From CAVSRC01 sp963730325 (GTDB lineage Bacteria; Pseudomonadota; Alphaproteobacteria; Rhizobiales; Kaistiaceae), in contig CAVSRC010000017.1 in NCBI GenBank assembly GCA_963730325.1, positions 1-64,000 of the forward strand: 64,000 nucleotides of DNA. Direction: 5' to 3'. Below the pieces are notes generated by a model. It was given only the letters and a program-made list of their open reading frames with translations. It ran no database searches and was not told the DNA's origin. The translations under genes were made by a program, and so were the position numbers. Positions 8,901 through 17,095 of the stretch are shown here, one piece after another. The stretch's first letter is position 1. Each line of letters begins with the position of its first letter.

Positions 8901-9545
8901 TCAGGTGCCGGCCTTGCCCTTGGCTTTCCTTCGTCGAAGCCGACATAGACGATCAGGTCGCGATCGTCCGGGCCGACCTTGAACACCACCTGGTCGAAGA
9001 CCGCGCTGTAGTCGGAGCCGAAGTCCGGCGCGCGTAAGGGTGGCGCTGACCGAAAACGCCTTGGAAAACAGCACGCTGTTGTCGTGCTGGCGCGACACGG
9101 CGATGCGTATCGGCATGGTGACGGTGCCGGCGCCGCCCTTCGGCCCGGCAATAATCCGCCCGGCGACGCCCACCTTGATGGACAGCGTCGAGGCGTCGAG
9201 CACATGGCATTCCCGCGCCGTCTTGGTGATCGACCCCTGCGTGCGGACATAGGCGGCGTCGCCATCATGGCCGCGCTCGTAGACGACCATCGATTCCGTG
9301 CCGGGCAGGATCTGCACCGGCGGGCAATAGCCCGACTTGAGGAAGTAGTTGGGATCGTATTGGCCGGTCTGGACCGTCACCACGCCGCCATTGGCGCTGT
9401 CGGCGGGGTTGGCGGTCGGCTGAGGCCCGCCGCCGAACAGACCGGCAAGGCCGCCGCCGCCCGAGCCCGAACCGCCGCTGCTGGCGCAGGCGGCGAGCAG
9501 GCACGAAATGGCCAGAGTGGCAACAACTCCCAACAAACGAGGCAT
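8901..9545 (-). CDS. Predicted lipoprotein of unknown function (one frameshift)
   Basis: From ATG at 9545 the protein starts MPRLLGVVATLAISCLLAAC, a signal peptide with a clear lipobox (LAAC, Cys20), followed by a low-complexity Gly/Ser linker. The mature part has a proline- and asparagine-rich segment, then VTVQTGQYDPNYFLKSGYCP, RECHVLDASTLSIKVGVAGR and GTVTMPIRIAVSRQHDNSVLF. Near 9035 the frame shifts; the continuation APDFGSDYSAVFDQVVFKVG and LIVYVGFDEG completes a compact domain. Similar lipoproteins occur in other Hyphomicrobiales but I cannot assign a role. An upstream ATG at 9581 is possible. Confidence 0.65.
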   Translation of the reverse strand: MPRLLGVVATLAISCLLAACASSGGSGSGGGGLAGLFGGGPQPTANPADSANGGVVTVQTGQYDPNYFLKSGYCPPVQILPGTESMVVYERGHDGDAAYVRTQGSITKTARECHVLDASTLSIKVGVAGRIIAGPKGGAGTVTMPIRIAVSRQHDNSVLFSKAFSVSATLTRAGLRLRLQRGLRPGGVQGRPGRSRPDRLCRLRRRKAKGKAGT

Positions 9546-9751
9546 GCGCCCCCCGGCAAATACAGAAATATCAGGCCGCATCGGCGCTTCCTTGCAACTG
9601 AATGCGGCCTTTCTATAGCAGCGGTCTACAGCCTTGGCGACCGGCTGCCGAGCCCCCGCCTTTCCCTTGCCGCGCCAGCCCCCGGTCGCTACCTTCCTCC
9701 GGTGGGATACACTGGCCAAGCCTTGAACACGGCTAAAGACATAGCCCGGCG

Positions 9752-11169
9752 ATGAAATATGTGAGTACGCGGGGGCGCGCCCCCGCAGCGGGATTTTCGG
9801 ACGTTCTGCTGGCCGGCCTTGCCGGCGACGGCGGCCTGTTCGTGCCCGAGACCTGGCCGACGCTGACGCGCCGACGCCATCGCCGCGCTGGCGGGACGGC
9901 CCTATGCCGAGGCCGCCTTCCGCGTGATCCGGCCCTTCGTCGGCGGCGAGATCGCCGACGATGCGCTCGCCGCCATGTGCGTGTCCGCCTATGCCACCTT
10001 CCGCCACCCGGCGGTGGTGCCGCTCACCCAGATCGCGCCCGGCGAATGGGTGCTGGAGCTGTTCCACGGGCCGACGCTTGCCTTCAAGGACGTCGCCATG
10101 CAGCTCCTGGCGCGGCTGATGGACCACGTGCTGGCGCGCGCAGGCCAAGCGGGTGACGATCGTCGGCGCGACCTCGGGCGATACCGGCGCGGCGGCGATC
10201 GAGGCATTCCGCGGCCGCGACAATGCCGACGTCTTCATCCTGTTTCCCGAGGGGCGCGTCTCGCCGATCCAGCAGCGGCAGATGACCACCGTCGATGCGG
10301 ACAACATCCACGCCATCGCAATCCAGGGCAATTTCGACGATTGCCAGGCGCTGGTGAAGGGCCTGTTCGGCAACGAGCGGCTGCGCCAGCGACTGGGGCT
10401 TGCCGGCATCAACTCGATCAACTGGGCGCGCATCCTCGGCCAGATCGTCTACTACTTCACCGCTGCCGTGGCGCTTGGCGGACCGGCCCGGCCGGTGTCG
10501 TTCACCGTGCCCACCGGCAATTTCGGCGACATCTTCGCCGGCTACGCCGCCAAGCGCATGGGGCTGCCGGTCGAACGGCTGGTGATCGCCACCAATGTCA
10601 ACGACATCCTGGCGCGCACGCTGGAAAGCGGCCGCTACGAGGTGCACGCGGTCCACGCGACCACCTCGCCCTCCATGGACATCCAGGTCTCGTCCAATTT
10701 CGAGCGGCTGCTGTTCGATGCCTATGGGCGCGACGGCGCCGCGGTCGAGGGGCTGATGCAGCGGCTCGCCCAGAGCCGCGCCTTCGACATCGCCGGCGCA
10801 CCGCTCGAGCGGATCGCCAGGGATTTCGCCGCCGGCCGGGCCGACGAGGCGGAGGGGGCGGCGACGCTCCGCGACGTCCATGCAACGACCGGCCAATTGC
10901 CCGACCCGCACACGGCGATCGCGCTTGCCGTCAGCCGCCGCTTCGTCGATCCGGCCGTGCCGATGGTGACGCTCGCCACCGCCCATCCGGCGAAGTTCCC
11001 CGACGCGGTGGCGGCGGCGACCGGTATTGAGCCTGCCTTACCCGAGGCGCTCGCCGGCATCCTCGCCAAGAGCGAGCGTTACGTGACGCTTGCCAACGAT
11101 GCCCGCGCCGTCGAGGACTACATCGCGGCCCACAGCCGCGCCATTTCCGAAGAGAGTTTGACATCATGA
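9752..11169 (+). CDS. thrC: Threonine synthase (two frameshifts)
   Basis: PLP enzyme converting O-phosphohomoserine to threonine, the last step after ThrB, whose gene lies at 23 kb. It begins MKYVSTRGRAPAAGFSDVLL and GDGGLFVPETWP, typical of the long ThrC form. FHGPTLAFKDVAMQLLARL holds the PLP lysine, and VTIVGATSGDTGAAAIEAF and SFTVPTGNFGDIFAGYAAKRM follow. Frame changes near 9870 and 10142 break the ORF while both sides stay conserved; about 472 residues in total. Its stop overlaps the start of the M16 peptidase gene (ATGA), indicating a thrC-peptidase operon. Confidence 0.92.
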
Positions 11170-12440
11170 CCGTTCGCCAGTCGCGTCTCGAGTCCGGCCT
11201 CACGGTCATCACCCATCCGATGAACGAACTGGAGAGCGCCGCCCTCGGCGTCTTTGTCGGTGCCGGCTCGCGCTCGGAGGAGGAGCAGGAGCACGGCCTT
11301 TCCCATCTCCTCGAGCACATGGCGTTCAAGGGCACACACAAGCGCTCGGCCATCGAGATCGCCGAGGAGATCGAATCGGTCGGCGGCGAAGTGAACGCCG
11401 CGACCAGCGTCGAAACCACCTCCTACTATGCCCGCATCCTGAAGAACGATGTGCCGCTGGCGCTCGATATCCTGGCCGACATCCTGCAGAACTCGGCCTT
11501 CGATCCGAAGGAGCTGGCGCGCGAACAGCATGTCATCGTGCAGGAGATCGGCGCCGCTCTCGATTCGCCGGACGACCGCGTCTACGACCTGTTCACCGAG
11601 GCCGCCTACCCGACCCAGCCGATCGGGCGCACCATCCTCGGCACGCCCGAAACGGTGCGTGCCACCGGCTCGCCGATGCTGGGTGCCTATCTCGGGCGCC
11701 ACTATCGCGGACCGCGCATGGTTCTGGCCGCGGCGGGTGCCCTCGATCACGACCGGCTGGTCGAACTTGCCGCGGAGCGCTTCGCGCCGCTCGGTCGCGA
11801 ACCCGGCCCCGCCCCGGTGCCGGCGGTCTACAAGGGCGGCGACCAGCGCCAGTCCCGCGAACAGATGGAGACGCAGATCATCGTCGGCTTCGAGGGCCGC
11901 CCCTATACCTCCGAAGGCTTCTACACCGCGCAGGTGCTTTCCGCGGTGCTCGGCGGCGGAATGTCGTCGCGCCTCTTCCAGGAGGTGCGCGAGCGCCGCG
12001 GTCTCTGCTACTCGATCTATGCCTTCCACTGGAGTTTCTCCGACACGGGCATGCTCGGCGTTCATGCCGCCGCCGGCCCCAGCGATGTCGGCGAGCTGAT
12101 GCCGGTGATCCTCGGCGAGCTGGAACGCGCCGCCCACGACATCAACGACACCGAACTGCAACGGGCCAAGGCGCAGCTGCGCGCCGGGCTGCTGATGACC
12201 CTGGAAAATCCGGCGGCGCGCGCCGGCCAGCTCGCCCGGCAGATCCTCCTGTTCGGCCGGCACATCCCGGTGGTCGAACTGGCGGCGCGTATCGACGCGA
12301 TCACGGTTGAGGAAATCCGCAAGCTGGCGGAGGAGATCATCACCGGCAGCCGGCCGACGCTGGCGGCGGTCGGGCCGCTTGACGGAATGATGAGTGCCGA
12401 GAAAGTTGCGGAGCATTTCGGCGCGCGCCTGAGCGCGTGA
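11166..12440 (+). CDS. M16-family zinc peptidase (mitochondrial processing peptidase-like)
   Basis: Intact 424-residue protein. The inverted zinc motif HLLEH is at residues 47-51, followed by the distal glutamate region ELAREQHVIVQEI, and it has the usual two M16 half-domains (the second from about residue 190, with SAVLGGGMSSRLFQEVRERRGLCYSIYAF). Alphaproteobacterial homologues resemble the beta subunit of mitochondrial processing peptidase; natural substrates are poorly known. No signal peptide, so probably cytoplasmic. It overlaps the thrC stop by four bases and is followed by a GNAT gene 10 bp later. The last ~117 codons recur at 16.05 kb. Confidence 0.9.
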   Translation: MTVRQSRLESGLTVITHPMNELESAALGVFVGAGSRSEEEQEHGLSHLLEHMAFKGTHKRSAIEIAEEIESVGGEVNAATSVETTSYYARILKNDVPLALDILADILQNSAFDPKELAREQHVIVQEIGAALDSPDDRVYDLFTEAAYPTQPIGRTILGTPETVRATGSPMLGAYLGRHYRGPRMVLAAAGALDHDRLVELAAERFAPLGREPGPAPVPAVYKGGDQRQSREQMETQIIVGFEGRPYTSEGFYTAQVLSAVLGGGMSSRLFQEVRERRGLCYSIYAFHWSFSDTGMLGVHAAAGPSDVGELMPVILGELERAAHDINDTELQRAKAQLRAGLLMTLENPAARAGQLARQILLFGRHIPVVELAARIDAITVEEIRKLAEEIITGSRPTLAAVGPLDGMMSAEKVAEHFGARLSA

Positions 12441-15400
12441 GGCGACGACGATGGCGTTTCTGCGCTCGATATCGACCAACACGACGCCGCCGGTCCTGCG
12501 CGGCGACCGGGTCATGCTGCGCACGCCGACGCTCGGCGACTACGCCCAATGGGCGAAGCTGCGCGAGGAGAGCCGCGCCTTCCTCGCTCCCTGGGAGCCC
12601 ATCTGGCCGGCCGACGATCTTACCAAGCTGGCCTTCCGCCGGCGCTTGAGACGCTACCAGCGCGAAATCCGCAACGGCACCGGCTATCCGTTCTTCCTGT
12701 TCTCGCCCGACGGCGACACGCTGCTCGGCGGCCTCACCCTCTCCCAGGTCCAGCGGGGCGTCACCCAGTCGGTGGTGCTCGGCTATTGGATGGGCGAGGC
12801 CTATGCCGGCAAGGGCCTGATGACCTCGGCGGTGCGCGCCGTCAGCCAGTTCGTCTTCGATACGCTGCACCTCAACCGTATCGAAGCCGCCTGCCTGCCC
12901 CACAACGCCGCCTCCATTCGCCTCCTCGAAAAGGTCGGATTCGCCCGCGAGGGTTATGCCCGCAAATATCTGTGCATCGACGGCCGTTGGCAGGATCACC
13001 TGCTTTTCGGCATGGTTCGCGACGATCGCCGGCCGTAGGCGGGGTTTGGGGACGGGGCAGCCCCGGCGGCGAGGTTCCGCTTGCCGGGCCGGAGGGATCA
13101 ACATAGTACTCTACGAATCACTTCCGGCCCTGGAGGATCGGTTGCATTTGGCGCGCCGTATCGCGGTCCTCGTTCTTGCTCTGATGAGCCTTTTTGCCGT
13201 GTCGCTGCCGGCCGACGCGCTGGAGGCGGTTGCCGTGCCCCTCGACGGGCGCACCCTCGACCTGACGCGCGCCATCCAGCTCTATCGCCAGCAGGACGAC
13301 CGCATCCAGGTATCGACGGCACCGGGCGCCGACGGCATCGTTCGGCGCATCGAGGTCAAGGCGCGCGAGGCCAATGGCGGCACGTCGTTCTGGGCGGTGT
13401 TTGCGCTCGCCAACAACGGCGACGAGCAGATCGACCGGCTGCTGGTGGCGCCGCATTTCCGGCTGGCCGGCTCCGGCCTGCTGTGGCCCGACCTCGGCGC
13501 CTCGCGCATCGCCTCGATCACGCCGAGCCAGGGCTTCGCCCCCGACCGCCAGCCGAGCCAGGAGGCGGACGTCTTCCGCGTCACCCTCGATCCCGGATCG
13601 GTGGTCACCTTCGTCGCCGAACTGAGGACCCTCGACCTGCCGCAGCTCTATCTGTGGGACAGCGACGCCTACAAGGATTCGGTCAACAGCTACACGCTCT
13701 ATCGCGGCATCGTGCTCGGCATTTCCGGCCTGCTGGCGCTGTTCCTGACCGTCGTCTTCGTGGTCAAGGGAACGGCCATGTTCCCGGCCACGGCGGCGCT
13801 CGCCTGGTCGGTGCTGGTCTATCTGTGCATCGACTTCGGCTTCTGGAACCGGGTGATCAACGTCTCGCCGGGAAGCGACCAGATATGGCGCGCCGGCTCG
13901 GAGGTGTTCCTGGCCGCCTCGCTGGTCATCTTCTCGTACACCTATCTCAATCTCAGCCGATGGCACGTGCGCTATGGCCATCTGACCATCGGCTGGCTGA
14001 TCGGCCTCGGCATCCTGCTCGGCGTGTCGGTGATCGAACCGTCGGTGGCGGCCGGCATTGCGCGCTTCTCGATCGGCTTCACCGCCATCGCCGGCTTCGG
14101 CATCATCGTCTACCTCGCCACCCACAGCTACGACCGCGCCATCATGCTGATCCCGACATGGGTGCTGCTGCTTGGTGTGGACCTTCGCGGCGTGGCTGAC
14201 GGTCACCGGCAATCTGGTCAACGACGTCGTTCAGCCGGCGCTTGCCGGCGGGCTGGTGCTGATCGTGCTGCTCATCGGCTTCACCGTGATGCAGCACGCC
14301 TTTGCCGGCGGCATGGTCATGCAGGGGCCGCTCGGCGAGACCGAGCGCAAGGCGCTGGCGCTGACCGGCGCCGGCGACATCGTGTGGGACTGGGATGTGG
14401 TGCGCGACCGCATCTATACGGGGCCCGAGGCGGAGGACCTGCTCGGCCTGCCGCGCGGCACGCTGGAGGGCCCGGCGCGCGACTGGCTGGAGATCCTGCA
14501 TCCCGGCGATCGCGACCGCTTCCGCACGACGCTGGATACGGCGGTGGAGCTCCGGCGCGGGCGCATCCACCAGGATTTCCGCCTGCGCTGCGAGGACGGC
14601 CACTACCGCTATTTCCACTTGCGGGCGCGGCCGGTGCTGGGCAGCGACGGCGAGGTGCTGCGCTGCGTCGGCACGCTGCTCGACGTGACCGAGGAGCGCA
14701 CCTCGGAAGAGCGCCTGCTGCACGACGCCGTCCACGACAATCTGACCGGCCTGCCCAATCGCGAGCTGTTCATCGACCGCCTGCGCGCGGCGATCACCCG
14801 CACCACGACCGAAGGCGCGGCGCGGCCGTCGGTCTTCGTGCTCGACATCGACCGCTTCAAGCAGATCAACGACGGTTTCGGCGTGGCGGTCGGCGACTCG
14901 ATCCTGCTGACCATCGCGCGGCGCCTCGCCCGCCTGCTCAAGCCGCAGGACACGCTGGCGCGGCTGGCCGGCGACCAGTTCGCCTTCCTGCTCATCTCCG
15001 AGAGCCAGCCGGAGCGCATCGCCGGCTTCGCCGAGTCGGTCCGCCGCACGCTGAGGGCGCCGATCACGCTCGGCGAGAAGGAAATATTCCTCACCGGCTC
15101 GATCGGCATCGCCATGCATGACGGCAAGCAGCAGATCGAGGCCGAGGACCTGATCAAGGACGCCGAGATGGGCACCTTCCACGCCAAGCGGCTGGGCGGC
15201 GACCGCATCGAGGCGTTCCGGCCGGCGCTGCGCCAGCACGGCAGCGACCTGGCGACGCTGGAATCGGACCTCCGCCGGGCGCTCGGCCGCGAGGAGATCA
15301 AGGTGCTCTACCAGCCGATCGTGCGGCTGGAGGACAAGACCATCGCCGGCTTCGAGGCGCTGGTGCGCTGGGACCATCCCAAGCTCGGCCGCATCCCGCC

Positions 15401-16044
15401 GAGCGACTTCGTGCCGCTGGCCGAGCGCACCGGCCTGATCATCCCGCTCGGCCTGTTCGTTCTCGACCGCGCCGGCCGCCAGCTTGCCGAATGGCAGGAG
15501 GAACTCGGCCGCCACGCCTCGCTCTTCGTCAGCGTCAACGTGTCGAGCCGGCAGCTTCTCCGCCACGACCTGATCAACGACGTGAAGTCGGTGCTGGTGC
15601 GCTCGAACCTGGCGCACGGCTCGCTGAAGCTGGAAGTGACCGAAAGCCTGGTGATGGAAAACCCGGAATATGCGGCGCAGGTGCTGGCCCGCGTGCGCGA
15701 ACTCGGCGCCGGCCTGTCGCTCGACGATTTCGGCACCGGCTATTCGTCGCTGTCCTACCTGCAGCGTTTCCCCTTCGACACCATCAAGATCGACCAGACC
15801 TTCGTGCGCGGCAGCGGCGTCGGCGACCGGCGCGTGATCCTGCGCTCGATCATCTCGCTCGCCCACGATCTCAACATGGAAGTGGTCGCCGAGGGGGCGG
15901 AGTCGGAAGGCGACGCGATCGAGCTCGCCGAGCTCGGCGCCGAATATGTGCAGGGCTTCCTCTACGGCCAGCCGATGACGGCGGCGGAAGCGAGCAAGCT
16001 GATCTTCCGCACGGCGGAAGAGGACGAAGAGGAAGAGCTCGCCT
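12086..16044. repeat. Tandem duplication, unit 1 (~3.96 kb)
   Basis: This segment runs from codon ~307 of the M16 peptidase gene through the GNAT gene to the penultimate codon of the GGDEF/EAL gene. It is repeated head-to-tail from 16045. Both units begin TGTCGGCGAGCTGATGCCGG. The junction at 16044/16045 joins the end of the EAL gene to the interior of the peptidase gene. The copies differ mainly at third codon positions: the two acetyltransferases differ at 9 of 195 residues by eye. The duplication is therefore either old, or an assembly join of two related haplotypes. Confidence 0.85.
12451..13038 (+). CDS. GNAT N-acetyltransferase, RimJ/RimL-like, copy 1
   Basis: 195 residues, intact. The N-terminal PPVLRGDRVMLRTPTLGDYAQW and APWEPIW are typical of ribosomal-protein-alanine acetyltransferases. 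The acetyl-CoA binding part is GYWMGEAYAGKGLMTSAV, where the Q/R-x-x-G-x-G/A loop is present as A-G-K-G, followed by LNRIEAACLPHNAASIRLLEKVGF, the conserved last strand and helix. It likely acetylates an N-terminal alanine or a small amine; the exact substrate cannot be read. The gene follows the M16 peptidase by 10 bp, and a near-identical copy lies at 16408-16995. Confidence 0.88.
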   Translation: MAFLRSISTNTTPPVLRGDRVMLRTPTLGDYAQWAKLREESRAFLAPWEPIWPADDLTKLAFRRRLRRYQREIRNGTGYPFFLFSPDGDTLLGGLTLSQVQRGVTQSVVLGYWMGEAYAGKGLMTSAVRAVSQFVFDTLHLNRIEAACLPHNAASIRLLEKVGFAREGYARKYLCIDGRWQDHLLFGMVRDDRRP

Positions 16045-16058
16045 TGTCGGCGAGCTGA
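13142..16058 (+). CDS. Membrane GGDEF/EAL cyclic-di-GMP phosphodiesterase, copy 1 (one frameshift)
   Basis: TTG start at 13142 with GGAGG ten bases upstream, then a signal-like helix, a periplasmic sensor domain (about residues 25-185), seven hydrophobic segments of 7TMR-DISM type, and a PAS domain (about 400-500, GDIVWDWDVV). The GGDEF domain (about 520-690) reads LAGDQFAF where GGDEF is expected, so cyclase activity is probably lost. The EAL domain keeps EALVRWDHP, ESLVMENPE and DDFGTGYSSL, as expected for an active phosphodiesterase. One extra base near 14172 breaks the frame; copy 2 reads through there. Its C-terminus, ELALSAS, comes from the duplication junction instead of the ELA-stop of copy 2. 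Confidence 0.88.
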
Positions 16059-16396
16059 TGCCGGTGATCCTCGGCGAACTGGAGCGCGCGGCCGACGACA
16101 TCGGCGAGACCGAACTCATGCGCGCCAAGGCGCAGTTGCGCGCCGGGCTCTTGATGACGCTGGAGAACCGGCGGCGCGGGCCGGACAGCTCGCGCGGCAG
16201 ATCCTGCTGTTCGGCCGGCACATTCGGTGGTGGAGCTGGCGGCGCGCATCGACGCGATCACGGTTCAAGAAATTCGCAAGCTGGCCGAGGAATCATCACC
16301 GGCAGCCGGCCGACGCTGGCCGCGGTCGGGCCACTTGACGGACTGATGAGTGCCGAGAAGGTTGCGGAACGTTTCGGCGCGCATCTCAGCGCGTAA
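16045..16396 (+). pseudogene. Truncated M16 peptidase C-terminus (duplication remnant)
   Basis: Corresponds to codons ~307-424 of the peptidase at 11166-12440. GELMPVILGELERAADDIGE and ITGSRPTLAAVGPLDGLMSA are recognisable at the two ends. Compared with the intact copy it lacks single bases near 16168, 16229 and 16292, so even the remnant is not one frame. It has no HxxEH domain and no start, and cannot be an active peptidase. Confidence 0.85.
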
Positions 16397-16407
16397 GGCG
16401 ACGGTAG

Positions 16408-16995
16408 ATGGCTTTTCTGCGCTCGATATCGACCAATACGATGCCGCCGGTGCTGCGCGGCGACCGGGTCATGCTGCGCACGCCGGTTCTCGGCGACTAC
16501 GCCCAGTGGGCGAAGCTGCGCGAGGAGAGCCGCGCCTTCCTCGCCCCGTGGGAGCCGATCTGGCCGGCCGACGACCTCACCAAGCTGGCCTTCCGCCGGC
16601 GGCTGAGGCGCTACCAGCGCGAAATCCGCAACGGCACCGGCTACCCGTTCTTCGTGTTCTCGCCCGACGGCGACACCCTGATCGGCGGCCTGACGCTTTC
16701 CCAGATCCAGCGCGGCGTCACCCAATCGGTGGTGCTCGGCTACTGGATGGGCGCGCCCTATGCCGGCAAGGGGCTGATGACCAGCGCCGTCAAGGCGGTC
16801 AGCCAGTTCGTCTTCGACACGCTGCACCTCAACCGCATCGAGGCCGCCTGCCTGCCCCACAACGCCGCCTCCATCCGCCTCCTCGAAAAGGTCGGATTCG
16901 CCCGCGAGGGTTACGCGCGCAAGTATCTGTGCATCGACGGCCGCTGGCAGGATCACCTGCTTTTTGGCCTGGTCCGTGACGATCGCCGGCCGTAG
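16408..16995 (+). CDS. GNAT N-acetyltransferase, RimJ/RimL-like, copy 2
   Basis: 195 residues, intact, same length and start context as the gene at 12451. It differs at nine positions, mostly conservative (for example L to V, V to I, R to K), and in the cofactor loop region E-A versus A-P just before YAGKGLM. The catalytic core and the LNRIEAACLPHN segment are unchanged, so both copies should be functional if expressed. It lies directly after the M16 remnant, as copy 1 follows the intact peptidase. Confidence 0.85.
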   Translation: MAFLRSISTNTMPPVLRGDRVMLRTPVLGDYAQWAKLREESRAFLAPWEPIWPADDLTKLAFRRRLRRYQREIRNGTGYPFFVFSPDGDTLIGGLTLSQIQRGVTQSVVLGYWMGAPYAGKGLMTSAVKAVSQFVFDTLHLNRIEAACLPHNAASIRLLEKVGFAREGYARKYLCIDGRWQDHLLFGLVRDDRRP

Positions 16996-17095
16996 GCGGG
17001 GCTGGCGCGGGGCGGCCTGGCGGGTAGGTTCCGCTTGCCGGGCCGGAGGGATCAACATAGTACTCAACGAATTGCTTCGGGCCCTGGAGGATCGG

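Noticed and set aside
6956..9592. Programmed frameshifting in gcvT, gcvPA and gcvPB
   Set aside because: Breaks occur at many unrelated sites, in both directions and without slippery sequence plus pseudoknot; sequencing error explains them better.
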